Shown one piece after another: positions 17,165 through 25,866 of a DNA stretch of 64,000 bases. The notes under the pieces were generated by a model. It worked only from the letters and a program-made list of their open reading frames with translations. It did no database searches and was not told the origin of the DNA. Where the stretch lies: contig CAJTMG010000013.1 in the NCBI GenBank assembly GCA_910577405.1, forward strand, positions 18,592 to 82,591, given 5' to 3'. Within the stretch, counting starts at the first letter, position 1; each line of letters starts with the position of its first letter. The position numbers and the translations under genes are program-made. This DNA is from an uncultured Oscillibacter sp. (lineage in GTDB: Bacteria > Bacillota > Clostridia > Oscillospirales > Oscillospiraceae).

Positions 17165-17310
17165 GAACGGCACAAAAATTTTTCCCATCCAGGCCGGCGG
17201 GATTTTCAGGCAAAACCGCTTTTTCTGTCAAAACCGGCGGCATTTACAAGCCAGACCGCCGGCGTTTCAGATTTGACCGCTTCCCTCTGTCAGGACCGGC
17301 GGCGTTTCCG
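17165..17310. repeat. degenerate short repeats with ACCGGCGGCrTTT core
   Basis: The spacer between the kinase gene and ylmC contains about four imperfect copies of a unit around ACCGSCGGCRTTT, twice preceded by CTGTCA. The 217-base gap has no gene. The last copy runs into the 3' end of ylmC. Confidence 0.4.
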
Positions 17311-17571
17311 TTCCAAGGCAGGGTCCCGGCGCTGGAACGGCTTGTCAATCAGGATAATATCGTCCCCAATCCGCTGGATGCAGTCCCAGGGGATATAGTA
17401 TTCCTCACCCCTGCCGAAGAGTCCGAAAAAGCGGGCTGGGCCGTAGACAATAATGGCGGCTACCTGTCCTTCCGGCACCTTGATATCGACATCCGCCACA
17501 AAGCCCAGCCGCACGCCGTCATTGATATTGATGACCTCCTTACGCCGGAAATCCTGAAATCTGTTTCCCAT
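17290..17571 (-). CDS. YlmC/YmxH-family PRC-barrel sporulation protein
   Basis: 93 residues, a single PRC-barrel-like domain of the YlmC/YmxH family found in endospore formers. The N-terminal FQDFRRKEVININDGVRLG and EEYYIPWDCIQRIGDDIILID are typical. The start at 17571 follows AGGAGGT by 7 bases; a GTG three codons earlier is too close to that site. The function is unknown, with loose genetic links to sporulation in the family. Confidence 0.8.
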   Translation of the reverse strand: MGNRFQDFRRKEVININDGVRLGFVADVDIKVPEGQVAAIIVYGPARFFGLFGRGEEYYIPWDCIQRIGDDIILIDKPFQRRDPALERKRRRS

Positions 17572-17651
17572 GTCCCGCACCTCCTGTCAAAGCCTATGCG
17601 TTCCCCGGGCCGTCCTATGAGAAAAACGGGGAAACGGAAACCGGTATGCTG

Positions 17652-18152
17652 TCAGCGAGGGGATTCAGGGGCGCAGTCGGCGGGGCCGTCCAGAAGCATA
17701 GCAAGACCGTGAGGGATAGCGGGCAGGACAGCCTCCAGGTTTTCCCGGACGGCCTTGGGACTGCCGGGAAGGTTGACGATCAGGGACCGTCCCCGGATGC
17801 CCGCCGCCGCCCTTGAGAGCATAGCCCGGGGCGTTACGGACATAGACGCCGCCCGCATAGCCTCCGGGATGCCGGGCGCAAGCCTTTGACAGACTTCTAT
17901 GGTTGCTTCCGGCGTTACGTCCCGGGGTGAAAAGCCAGTGCCGCCGGCGGTCAGGATCAGGGCGATCTGCTTCCGGTCCGCCAAATCCGTCAGGGCGTTC
18001 CGGATATCCGCGCGTTCATCGGGGACCACCAGCGTTTCCAATACCTGGAACCCCGCCGCTTCCAGCATAGAAACTGCCAGAGGGCCCGCCGTGTCAGGAC
18101 GTTCTCCTCTGGCGCTTCGGTCGCTGACGGTCACAACAGCCGCTGTGTACAT
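17652..18152 (-). CDS. mogA: molybdopterin adenylyltransferase (MogA/MoaB family)
   Basis: 166 residues of the MoCF_biosynth fold, which adenylates molybdopterin before molybdenum insertion. Motifs: VVTVSDRSARGERPDTAGP at the N-terminus, LTAGGTGFSPRDVTPEAT (about residues 67-84) and LPGSPKAVRENL. It is the last gene of the molybdenum operon, 11 bases downstream of modC. Confidence 0.92.
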   Translation of the reverse strand: MYTAAVVTVSDRSARGERPDTAGPLAVSMLEAAGFQVLETLVVPDERADIRNALTDLADRKQIALILTAGGTGFSPRDVTPEATIEVCQRLAPGIPEAMRAASMSVTPRAMLSRAAAGIRGRSLIVNLPGSPKAVRENLEAVLPAIPHGLAMLLDGPADCAPESPR

Positions 18153-18163
18153 TACAATTCCTC

Positions 18164-19210
18164 CTATCTCAGCAAAAACAAATCCTCCGGACGAACGCGC
18201 ACATACAGACGGCGTTTCTCCGGCAGGGCCTGCCAGACCTCTTTTTGCAGTTCCATCCAGATTGGCGGCGGGCTTCCGGTTTCGGGCAGAAGGGGGACCA
18301 GCATACCGTTCAGGTCCTGGACAGCCTCCAGCGCACGGCAGAAGAAGGCGTTTTCGTCATGCCCTTCCGCCAGTTCCACCCGACGGATTCCTAAGGTCGT
18401 GGTATCCTCCTGCCAAGGCGTGACCGTATGGAGAACCAGCCCCCAATCCGGAAGGAAGACGGTCTCCGGCGCGGGTCCGGGCTGAACGGGCAGAAGATTC
18501 CGGAAACCCGCCAGCCGCGCCGCTCCTACGGTCTCCGGACGCTCCAGCAGATCCGTCATCCTGCATACAGACCCGGACCGTCCGGATTCCAGCAGGCAGA
18601 CTCGTTGGCAGTTCCGGCAGACCTCCCCCAAGTCATGGCTTACCCAGACCACCGGCCCGCCAAAGCCCGCCAGCACCGTCCGTAAGGATTGCTCCAGCGT
18701 CCAGCGAAGGGAGAGATCCAAGGCGGCAAAAGGTTCGTCCAGCAAAACCGCCCGCGGCTCCGACGCCAGAATCCGTGCCAGGGCCGCCCGCTGCTGCTGT
18801 CCGCCGGAGAGCTGTCCGGGCAGCAGGTGTTCCGTTCCCGACAGGCCCAGCAGATTCAGCAGTTCCATCACGCGGGCCTGACGCAGGGCTTTGGGCAGGC
18901 GGCGAAGACAGACAGCGATGTTTTCTTCCGCCGTCATATGGGGAAACAACGCGTAATTCTGGAAGAGATAACCCACCCGGCGTTTTTGCGGCGGCAGGTT
19001 GATATGGGCGGCGCTGTCAAAAAGGGTCACGCCGTCCAGAACCACGCGGCCCCGGTCCGGACGCTCCACCCCGGCGATACACCGCAGCGTCACGCTCTTT
19101 CCGCTGCCCGACGCCCCCAGCAGCGCCAGGGTCTCCCCCTCCCCGGCAGTAAAGCTGACCTCCAGCCGGAAGTCCCCCAGTTTCTTCTCCAGCTCCACTG
19201 TCAGCGCCAT
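18164..19210 (-). CDS. modC: molybdate ABC transporter ATP-binding protein
   Basis: A 348-residue ABC ATPase that powers molybdate import through ModB. Walker A GASGSGKS (near residue 33), signature LSGGQQQRAALARI, Walker B AVLLDEPFAALD and the switch His (WVSHDL) are all present. The C-terminal ~120 residues follow the ModC layout but the MOP/TOBE part is divergent. The start at 19210 overlaps the modB stop as TGATG, indicating translational coupling. Confidence 0.92.
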   Translation of the reverse strand: MALTVELEKKLGDFRLEVSFTAGEGETLALLGASGSGKSVTLRCIAGVERPDRGRVVLDGVTLFDSAAHINLPPQKRRVGYLFQNYALFPHMTAEENIAVCLRRLPKALRQARVMELLNLLGLSGTEHLLPGQLSGGQQQRAALARILASEPRAVLLDEPFAALDLSLRWTLEQSLRTVLAGFGGPVVWVSHDLGEVCRNCQRVCLLESGRSGSVCRMTDLLERPETVGAARLAGFRNLLPVQPGPAPETVFLPDWGLVLHTVTPWQEDTTTLGIRRVELAEGHDENAFFCRALEAVQDLNGMLVPLLPETGSPPPIWMELQKEVWQALPEKRRLYVRVRPEDLFLLR

Positions 19211-19872
19211 CAGCTTGCGCCTCCCTTCCGTTCCAGCAGGTTTACCGCCAGCAGCACCACGGCGGAAATGGACAGATTCACCAGCACCCACCGGAACGCC
19301 AGCCCATCCTCGCCGGTACGCCAGAGCTGATAGACGGCGGTGGAAATGGTGGCGGTGCGTCCCGGCGTGTAGCCTGCCAGCATGGACGTGGCCCCGTACT
19401 CCCCCAGCGCCCGGGCGAAGGTCAGGACGGTTCCCGCCAGAATCCCCTGACGGCAGACGGGCATCCGGACACGCCAGAAAATGTAAGTGCTGCTCAGTCC
19501 CAAGGTACGCCCGGCATGGGCAAGCGTTTCGTCGAAGGACTCAAAGGCCCCCCGCGCTGTACGGTACATCAGGGGAAAGCTCACGGCGACGGCGGCAAAC
19601 ACACCAGCCTGCCATGTCATAGTTACCCGCAGCCCAAAGGTGTCCAGCAGCCAGCGGCCAAGGACGCGCTTCGGACCCAGGACCAGCAGCAGAAGATAGC
19701 CCACCACCGTCGGCGGAAGCACCAGCGGCAGGGTCAGGATGACGTCCAGCAGGCCCTTTATTACGCGGGGAGCCTTGGCGATGAAATAGGCGGCGAAAAT
19801 GCCCAGAAAGAAAACGATCACTGTAGAAAGCGCCGCAATTCTGATGGAGTTCAGCAGGGGAAACCAGTCCAT
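19210..19872 (-). CDS. modB: molybdate ABC transporter permease
   Basis: A 220-residue permease with about five hydrophobic helices. The cytoplasmic EAA-type coupling loop is visible in ETLAHAGRTLGLSSTYIFWRV, and the ALGEYGATSMLAG segment is typical of ModB/CysT permeases. Its stop overlaps the modC start and modA lies 42 bases upstream, so it is part of the mod unit. Confidence 0.93.
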   Translation of the reverse strand: MDWFPLLNSIRIAALSTVIVFFLGIFAAYFIAKAPRVIKGLLDVILTLPLVLPPTVVGYLLLLVLGPKRVLGRWLLDTFGLRVTMTWQAGVFAAVAVSFPLMYRTARGAFESFDETLAHAGRTLGLSSTYIFWRVRMPVCRQGILAGTVLTFARALGEYGATSMLAGYTPGRTATISTAVYQLWRTGEDGLAFRWVLVNLSISAVVLLAVNLLERKGGAS

Positions 19873-19914
19873 AATACCCTCCGCAATGCCTGATTTGTAG
19901 GACGGCGCCGTTTT

Positions 19915-20754
19915 TCAGGGCCGCAGCACCGTAAAGCCGACGGATTCCAGCACCGCCGCGCCGTCGGAACGAACGTATTCCAAAAACGCCTGGGCCTCAT
20001 CGGGATTGCCAGAATTTTTCACTACGGCGGCAGGATAGACGACCTGACCGCACATCTCCGGAACGGCGGTATCCACAACGGTCAGTCCGGCGGAAAAAGC
20101 GTCCGTGGCGTAGATGATGCCGCAGTCCGCCGCGCCTTCGGAAATATGGGTGGTCACTTCCTTGACATTGGAGCCGTAGGTGAGCTTTCCGGCGGCGTTC
20201 AGGGCAGTCTCGTCCAGGCCGTAGAAGGCGAAAATTTTCTGGGTGTACTGCCCTACGGGAACGTCGCTGTTTCCGATGGCCAGCAGTACTTCGCCGTTTT
20301 TCAGCAGCTCCGCCAGTTCATCGAAGCTCCCCACGTCTTTCGGATTGCCCTCGGGAACGGCCAGAGCCACCTTGTTTTCCAGCAGGTCGAAACGGGTGTA
20401 TGACGCAATGAAGTCCAACGGTTCCTCTGCATTTTCGTCCGGATGATCAGCATTCACAGCAGAAACCACAGCAGCATCCAATTCGTCCATCTGCTTCTGT
20501 CCGGCGGAAATAAAGATATCGCAGTCCGCCCCTTCCTGAATCTGGGTCTTGAGGGTGCCGGAGGAATCGAAGTTGAACACCAGATTCACATTCTGATGGT
20601 CCGCTCTGTAGTTTTCGCCGATTTCCGTCAGTGTTTCCTGCATGGAGGCGGCGGCAAAAACCACCAGCTCTACCGGACCGTCAGTTTTCGCGCCGCAGGC
20701 GGGCAGGGCAGTCAAAAGCGCAAGGGCGGTCAAAAGCGCGAAAAATCTTTTCAT
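19915..20754 (-). CDS. modA: molybdate-binding lipoprotein
   Basis: A 279-residue extracytoplasmic solute-binding protein. The N-terminus has a lipoprotein signal ending in a lipobox (LLTALPAC, Cys at about residue 19). The anion-binding core begins VELVVFAAASMQETLTEIG, with FNFDSSGTLKTQIQEGADCD and the family's conserved GIIYATDA. The start at 20754 (MKRFF) is chosen because the signal peptide begins there. Molybdate versus tungstate cannot be separated by eye. Confidence 0.93.
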   Translation of the reverse strand: MKRFFALLTALALLTALPACGAKTDGPVELVVFAAASMQETLTEIGENYRADHQNVNLVFNFDSSGTLKTQIQEGADCDIFISAGQKQMDELDAAVVSAVNADHPDENAEEPLDFIASYTRFDLLENKVALAVPEGNPKDVGSFDELAELLKNGEVLLAIGNSDVPVGQYTQKIFAFYGLDETALNAAGKLTYGSNVKEVTTHISEGAADCGIIYATDAFSAGLTVVDTAVPEMCGQVVYPAAVVKNSGNPDEAQAFLEYVRSDGAAVLESVGFTVLRP

Positions 20755-20765
20755 GTCCAAAAACC

Positions 20766-21782
20766 TCACTTTCCGAATCCACAATCAGGATAGGTGCAGA
20801 TATCGCACCCCAAGCACAGCCCGCCCTCGCCCATTTCTGTGATATCTTTCCGCGAAATGGGTACGCCCGCGGCAATCCGGGGAAGAAGCAGGTCAAATAT
20901 GGTGCTTTGGGCGTACATCACACAGCCGGGAAGCCCCAGTACCGGAACGCCCTCCAGGTAGCTCACCAGGAACATGGCCCCCGGCAGGACTGGCGCGCCA
21001 TAGGAGACGACCCGCGCTCCGGATGCCCTCACAGCGCCTGGCGTGCGGTCGTCTGGGTCCACGCTCATGCCGCCGGTGCAGAGGATCAGGTCCACTCCGG
21101 CGTTCCGGGCGGCAAGAATCTCCTGCGTGATTTTGTCCATATCGTCTCCCGGCGTACTGCGGCGCACGGTCCGGATGCCGAACGCGGTCAGCTTTGCCTC
21201 CACTACCGGCGTAAACGCGTCTGTGATCAGGCCCTTTGCTACCTCGTTTCCGGTTGCAATCACGGCGGCGGTTTTCAGCTTCCAGGGCGTCAGCGTCAGA
21301 AGGGGCGTGCTTCCGGCGGCTTCTTCTGCCCGGCGGAGCTTTTCTTCCGCAATCACCAGCGGAATCACCCGGGTCCCCGCCAGCTTGCCGCCCTTCCTGA
21401 CCGCCGTGTTTCCATGCCGGGTCGCTATCATGATATCTTCCAGAGCGTTGACGGCGTTCAGTCTCCGGCGGTCCACCTGAAACAGACCGTCTATCGCGGC
21501 AGTCAGCTCTATTTTGCCCTCCTTTGCCTCGGTGCGTTCCATGTGATCGTTCCGGCAGAGGGCGCAGAGACGTTCAGCAGCATCGTTTTCGTGGACCATA
21601 TCCGGCGTCAGTTCCCAGACATACAGATGCTCCTTGCCCATGGAGAGCAAAACGGGAACGTCCTCCGGCTGTACCACATGACCCTTGCGGAACCGGGCGC
21701 CCTTGTACTGTCCGGGGATAATCTGGGTCATATCATGGCAGAGCATATGGCCAACGGCGTCCTGGGTGGGAATCAGCTTCAT
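20766..21782 (-). CDS. MoeA-like molybdopterin-binding protein with C-terminal cysteine cluster
   Basis: 338 residues. The second half is a MoCF_biosynth domain (AAVIATGNEVAKG, LILCTGGMSVDPDDRTPGA, LPGAMFLVSYLEGVPVLGLPG), as in MoeA and MogA, which bind molybdopterin. It lacks the full MoeA architecture: the N-terminal part is short and different. The last residues are CLGCDICTYPDCGFG, four closely spaced Cys that could hold metal or a 4Fe-4S cluster. It overlaps the MOSC gene by 4 bases. It probably stands in for MoeA in metal insertion (inference). Confidence 0.85.
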   Translation of the reverse strand: MKLIPTQDAVGHMLCHDMTQIIPGQYKGARFRKGHVVQPEDVPVLLSMGKEHLYVWELTPDMVHENDAAERLCALCRNDHMERTEAKEGKIELTAAIDGLFQVDRRRLNAVNALEDIMIATRHGNTAVRKGGKLAGTRVIPLVIAEEKLRRAEEAAGSTPLLTLTPWKLKTAAVIATGNEVAKGLITDAFTPVVEAKLTAFGIRTVRRSTPGDDMDKITQEILAARNAGVDLILCTGGMSVDPDDRTPGAVRASGARVVSYGAPVLPGAMFLVSYLEGVPVLGLPGCVMYAQSTIFDLLLPRIAAGVPISRKDITEMGEGGLCLGCDICTYPDCGFGK

Positions 21783-22222
21783 AAGACAGTCTCCTTCAAA
21801 ATTTCAATCTCGTCCCCCTTCCGGACGGTCCCTTCAGTGATGACCACGGCGAAAATTCCTTCCGTCGGCATGACGCACTTTCCCACGGCTTTTTTGATTG
21901 CACAGTCATTGTGGCATTCCTTCCCAATCTGCGTCACCTCCACCACGGTTTCCCCCAGCCGCAGACGGGTTCCCACAGGCAGCGCTTTCAGGTCCACGCC
22001 CTCTGTGTTGACGTTCTCCGCAAAGGCTCCCGGCGGCAGGTCCGGCAGAAGAGGCCGCAGCTTGTCCACGCTTTCCTCCGCAAGAAGGCTGATCTGTCTG
22101 TGCCAGTCTCCCGCGTGGGCGTCGCCGAGGATGCCATGGCGGATTTTCAGACAGATTTCCTCCACCGGCTTTTTGACCGTTCCCTTTTTCTTGCTGATAT
22201 TCACGGAAACTACCCGGCCCAT
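21779..22222 (-). CDS. MOSC-domain protein
   Basis: 147 residues consisting of a MOSC domain, a fold that carries sulfur or binds molybdopterin (family knowledge). Seen here: LKIRHGILGDAHAGDWHRQISLL, FAENVNTEGVDL and the cysteine segment QIGKECHNDCAIKKAVGKC. The start at 22222 follows AAGGAG by 8 bases and overlaps the end of moaC. It sits inside the molybdenum operon, so a role in cofactor sulfuration or storage is likely. Confidence 0.88.
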   Translation of the reverse strand: MGRVVSVNISKKKGTVKKPVEEICLKIRHGILGDAHAGDWHRQISLLAEESVDKLRPLLPDLPPGAFAENVNTEGVDLKALPVGTRLRLGETVVEVTQIGKECHNDCAIKKAVGKCVMPTEGIFAVVITEGTVRKGDEIEILKETVL

Positions 22223-22224
22223 GC

Positions 22225-22695
22225 TCACCACTCCTTTATATATTCGCCGCTTCTGCCCCCGGTCTTCCGGCAGAGCCGCAGGTCAAGAATCTCCATATCC
22301 CTCTGGACGGCTTTGCACATATCATAGACCGTCAAAGCCGCCGCCGAAACCGCTGTCAAGGCTTCCATTTCCACTCCCGTTTCGCCCCTGCACTTCACCT
22401 CCGCCTGAATATGCACCGCGTCCGGCTCCAGGGCAAACCGGATATCCACCCCCGTCAACCGCAGGGAATGGCACATGGGAATCAGCTCGTGGGTCCGTTT
22501 TGCCGCCATGATTCCCGCCACCTGCGCCACTGCCAGCACGTCTCCCTTTGGCGCGCCGCCGGTACGGACAAGCTCCAGGGTTTCCGGCGACATCCGGACC
22601 CGGCCTTCGGCAAGAGCAGTGCGGTAAGTCACAGCCTTTTCCGTCACATCCACCATCCTTGCCCGGCCCTGTTCGTTGATATGGGTCAATTCCAT
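22225..22695 (-). CDS. moaC: cyclic pyranopterin monophosphate synthase
   Basis: A 156-residue MoaC, which with MoaA converts GTP to cPMP. Conserved stretches present: KGDVLAVAQVAGIMAAKRT, ELIPMCHSL, and METL-type MEALTAVSAAALTVYDMCKA with the catalytic Lys/Asp region. It lies one base downstream of moaA in the same operon. Confidence 0.95.
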   Translation of the reverse strand: MELTHINEQGRARMVDVTEKAVTYRTALAEGRVRMSPETLELVRTGGAPKGDVLAVAQVAGIMAAKRTHELIPMCHSLRLTGVDIRFALEPDAVHIQAEVKCRGETGVEMEALTAVSAAALTVYDMCKAVQRDMEILDLRLCRKTGGRSGEYIKEW

Positions 22696-22696
22696 A

Positions 22697-23635
22697 CTAG
22701 CCTCCTATCTGATACATATCCCGCGCCGCAAAGCTACGGCCTGCCATGTCCATTTGATGGCCCTCCGGCTTGGCGGCAATTCCCTCCGCAATGGCCTTCC
22801 GCAGGGCTTCGCCGGACAGTCCGCGCAGAGGGATTTCCCGGCGGGAGTGCAGGCAGGGCTTCAGCATTCCATCCGCCGTCACCCGGATACGGTCGCAGGC
22901 GGCGCAGAATCTATGGCTCATGGGCGCAATCAGTCCCACCAACCCCCGGCCCTCCGGAAGACGGTAACGCCGCGCCACGCCCCCCTCTGACGCCGGAAGC
23001 AGCTCCGGACAGGCGTCCAGCACCGCGTCCGACGGAAGGTACTCCAGTTCGCTCCCCGCTCCTATGGGCATCAGCTCGATAAAACGAACCTCTATCGGAT
23101 ACCGCCGGGTCAGGTCCACAAAATCCGGTATCTCGTCGTCGTTGAAGCCCTTGATCAGCACCGCGTTCAGCTTCAGGCCCGCAAAGCCCGCATCCGCCGC
23201 CGCCCGCAGGCCCTCCAGCACGTTCTCCAGACAGCCCCTGCGGGTCATCCAGGCATAGCGTTCCGGCCGCAGGGTGTCCAGGCTTACATTCAGACGGTCC
23301 ACCCCCGCCGCCCGCAGAGGTCCCGCCAGCTCCGGCAGGGCCAGGCCGTTGGTGGTCAGGCACAGCTCCTTTATGCCCTCCAGAGCGGAAATTCCACGGC
23401 AGATCTCCAGGATTCCGTGCCGTGCCAGAGGCTCCCCCCCGGTCAGCCGCACCTTGGTGATTCCACAGGCCGCGGCTTGCCGTGCGATTTCCACCAGCTC
23501 TTCCACAGAACAGATATCGGTATGGTCCCGCTTCTTCACGCCCTCCGCAGGCATACAGTACCGGCAGCGGAGAGAGCAGAGGTCCGTGACGGACAGCCGA
23601 AGATAAGTGATTTCCCTGCGGCAGCGGTCAAACAT
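22697..23635 (-). CDS. moaA: GTP 3',8-cyclase
   Basis: A 312-residue radical-SAM enzyme, first step of molybdenum cofactor synthesis. The N-terminal cluster motif CSLRCRYC (about residues 21-28), RLTGGEPL, the C-terminal 4Fe-4S motif with CAACDRIRVTADGMLKPCL and the functional Gly-Gly at the very end are all visible. It is the first gene of the operon; its -10 TATAAT is at 23668-23673. Confidence 0.95.
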   Translation of the reverse strand: MFDRCRREITYLRLSVTDLCSLRCRYCMPAEGVKKRDHTDICSVEELVEIARQAAACGITKVRLTGGEPLARHGILEICRGISALEGIKELCLTTNGLALPELAGPLRAAGVDRLNVSLDTLRPERYAWMTRRGCLENVLEGLRAAADAGFAGLKLNAVLIKGFNDDEIPDFVDLTRRYPIEVRFIELMPIGAGSELEYLPSDAVLDACPELLPASEGGVARRYRLPEGRGLVGLIAPMSHRFCAACDRIRVTADGMLKPCLHSRREIPLRGLSGEALRKAIAEGIAAKPEGHQMDMAGRSFAARDMYQIGG

Positions 23636-23667
23636 AGGGCGGGCCTCCTTTCTATAGGTTTGGGCCT

Positions 23668-23709
23668 ATTATACCGAAAGAAATCAGAAAAAGATGTTGT
23701 TGCAGCAAC
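23668..23709. promoter_or_regulatory. divergent moaA / crp promoter region with an 11-base palindrome
   Basis: Minus strand: TATAAT at 23668-23673 for moaA with no good -35. Plus strand: TTGTTG (23697-23702), 17 bases, TAAAAT (23720-23725) for the Crp/Fnr gene. The palindrome GTTGCAGCAAC (23699-23709) overlaps the plus-strand -35 and is centred about 43 bases upstream of the predicted moaA start, the position of a class II activator site. It is a candidate site of the adjacent Crp/Fnr protein. Confidence 0.6.
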
Positions 23710-23746
23710 GTAAGTATGCTAAAATAAATAAAAAGGGGGAGGGCCT

Positions 23747-24439
23747 ATGGAGGAAGTACAGAAGGCGTTGCAGGCGTGCCGGTTGTTTCGGGATCTGCCA
23801 GAGGAGGGCCTGGAAACGCTGGCGGGTCTGGGGCGGCGGCGGCGGTTCGGGCGGGGCGCCTTGCTGATTGAACCCCAGGAGACGGTGGACTGGTTCGGGG
23901 TGGTGCTGTCGGGACGGGTGCTGATCTTACAGATGTTCTCCGACGGCGTCAGCAGCCTGATGAACACCCTGCGTCCCGGTTATGTATTGGGCGCGGACTT
24001 GATCTGCACGGACAGCCTGCGTTCGCCTTACACAGCCATGGCGGACGGAGACGGGGCGCTGCTGGTCTTTTCCCGGACGGCGCTCCTGGAACCGGGTACG
24101 CTTCCGGAGGCGTACCGTCTGATGGTCTGGGGGGCCTTGCTGCGGTTCCTGTCTCATGAGAATATGCGGAAGCACTACCGGCTGGCAATTCTGTCCCGGC
24201 GGGGCCTGCGGGACCGGGTCCTGACCTGGCTGACCATGCAGACCCGGCGGCGGGGAACAAACCAGTTTCAGGCGGGGTTTTCAAGGGAGGAGCTGGCGGA
24301 TTTCCTCTGCGTGAACCGAAGCGCTTTGTCCCACGAGCTGAGTAAGATGGCGGCAGAAGGTCTGATTGCGTTTCACAGGAATGAATTTACCCTTCTGGAG
24401 GCGGGGGAGGCTCTTTGCACCTGGAGGGAAACGGATTGA
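23747..24439 (+). CDS. Crp/Fnr-family transcriptional regulator
   Basis: 230 residues: an N-terminal cyclic-nucleotide-like effector domain (residues ~15-130) and a C-terminal winged helix with recognition segment FSREELADFLCVNRSALSHEL. There is no N-terminal Cys cluster of the Fnr type, so direct 4Fe-4S oxygen sensing is unlikely. It is divergent from the molybdenum operon and 12 bases ahead of the CoA-transferase gene. It probably regulates one or both (inference). Confidence 0.85.
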   Translation: MEEVQKALQACRLFRDLPEEGLETLAGLGRRRRFGRGALLIEPQETVDWFGVVLSGRVLILQMFSDGVSSLMNTLRPGYVLGADLICTDSLRSPYTAMADGDGALLVFSRTALLEPGTLPEAYRLMVWGALLRFLSHENMRKHYRLAILSRRGLRDRVLTWLTMQTRRRGTNQFQAGFSREELADFLCVNRSALSHELSKMAAEGLIAFHRNEFTLLEAGEALCTWRETD

Positions 24440-24451
24440 AAGGAGGACGCT

Positions 24452-25789
24452 ATGCGAGGCATCTATGAGGAGTACCGCCGGAAGCTGCGGACGCCGGAGG
24501 AAGCGGTGCAGGTGGTGAAGAGCGGCGACTGGGTGGATTATACTACGGCGCTGGGGTTTCCGATTCTTTTGGACGCGGCGCTTGCGAAACGTCGGGACGA
24601 GCTGTGGGATGTGAAGCTGCGGGGGAATCTGAGCTTTGGGCCGGTGCAGACGGTGGAGTGCGACCCTGGCCGGGAGCATTTTTATTATAACAGCTGGCAC
24701 TGCTCCGCCTACGAACGGAAGCTCTGCGACAGGGGGCTCTGCAATTTTATCCCCATGCTGTTCCGGAACGTGGTGCCCTACTACCGGCGCTTTTTGACGG
24801 TGAATGTGGTCATGGTGTCCGTAACTCCTATGGACAAACACGGCTATTTCAATTTCTCCTGCGCCGGCGGCATTGCCCGAGGAATCGCGGAGTGCGCGGA
24901 TGTGGTGATCCTGGAGGTCAACGAGCGTCTTCCAAGAATTCTGGGCGGCTTTGACGAGAGCATCCATATTTCCGAGGTGGATTTCGTGGTGGAGGGAGAG
25001 CACCCGCCGCTGCCGGAATTCCCGGTTTCGCCCCCGTCGCCGGAGGACCGTGAAATCGCCCGGTGGCTGGTGGGACAGATTCCTTCCGGGGCCACGTTGC
25101 AGCTGGGTATCGGGGGAATGCCCAATACCGTCGGGGCGCTGCTGGCGGAGTCGGATCTGGAGGACCTGGGAATGCACACCGAGCTTTGCGGCGACGCCTA
25201 TTTTCACCTGGCCCAGGCGGGAAAGCTGACGAATCGCCGGAAATCCTACCAGCGGAACAAGGGCGTCTCCGGCATCTTCTTCGGCTCCGGCGGCTTCTAT
25301 GACTGGCTGGACCTGAATCCTGGCATTATCATGGAACCCCTGGAACACGTCAACGACCCTCATATGATTGCCCGGCAGGAGAATATGATTTCCATCAACA
25401 GCTGCATCGCCGCCGACCTCTATGGACAGGTCTGCGCGGAATCGGCAGGGCTCCGGCATATCAGCGGCACCGGCGGGCAGCTGGATTACCTGACAGGAGC
25501 GGCTATGTCCAAGGGCGGCAAGGCGTTCGTGTGCATGACCTCTTCCTTTGTGGACAAATCCGGCGCGCGGCGTTCCCGGATCGTCCCCCATTTCAGCGGC
25601 GACATTGTCACGGACCCCCGCAGTCAGGCGTACTACATCGTAACCGAATACGGCGGCGTTAATCTGGCGGGACGCTCTTCTTGGGAACGGGCTGAACGGC
25701 TGATTTCCATTGCGCATCCGGACTTCCGGGAAGAGCTGATCGCCGCCGCAGAAGCTCAGAATATCTGGCGGAGATCCAACCGGCGGTAA
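24452..25789 (+). CDS. acetyl-CoA hydrolase/transferase family CoA-transferase
   Basis: 445 residues of the family that includes 4-hydroxybutyrate CoA-transferase and butyryl-CoA:acetate CoA-transferase. The probable catalytic Glu is in GMHTELCGDAY, and LGIGGMPNTVGALL, GSGGFYDW and GTGGQLDYLTGA are family motifs. The length is as expected. In gut clostridia such enzymes complete butyrate formation or recycle acyl-CoA. Exact acyl specificity cannot be read from sequence. It starts after AAAGGAGG and appears co-transcribed with the Crp/Fnr gene. Confidence 0.9.
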   Translation: MRGIYEEYRRKLRTPEEAVQVVKSGDWVDYTTALGFPILLDAALAKRRDELWDVKLRGNLSFGPVQTVECDPGREHFYYNSWHCSAYERKLCDRGLCNFIPMLFRNVVPYYRRFLTVNVVMVSVTPMDKHGYFNFSCAGGIARGIAECADVVILEVNERLPRILGGFDESIHISEVDFVVEGEHPPLPEFPVSPPSPEDREIARWLVGQIPSGATLQLGIGGMPNTVGALLAESDLEDLGMHTELCGDAYFHLAQAGKLTNRRKSYQRNKGVSGIFFGSGGFYDWLDLNPGIIMEPLEHVNDPHMIARQENMISINSCIAADLYGQVCAESAGLRHISGTGGQLDYLTGAAMSKGGKAFVCMTSSFVDKSGARRSRIVPHFSGDIVTDPRSQAYYIVTEYGGVNLAGRSSWERAERLISIAHPDFREELIAAAEAQNIWRRSNRR

Positions 25790-25866
25790 CGCGCTGGACT
25801 TTCCCGGCTTTCTGTGGTAAAGTGTGTCTATGGGTTTATGTTCTATAAAGAAGGGAGGAAGACGCT

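Noticed and set aside
17165..17310. Short repeats considered as a CRISPR array
   Set aside because: Copies are imperfect and irregularly spaced, with no unique spacers and no cas genes.
20631..22511. A 626-codon open frame opposite the molybdenum genes
   Set aside because: Shadow of modA, moeA-like, MOSC and moaC; composition is Pro/Arg-rich without recognisable domains.
23636..23746. Molybdenum-cofactor riboswitch upstream of moaA
   Set aside because: The leader is only about 25-30 bases long, too short for the known aptamer.
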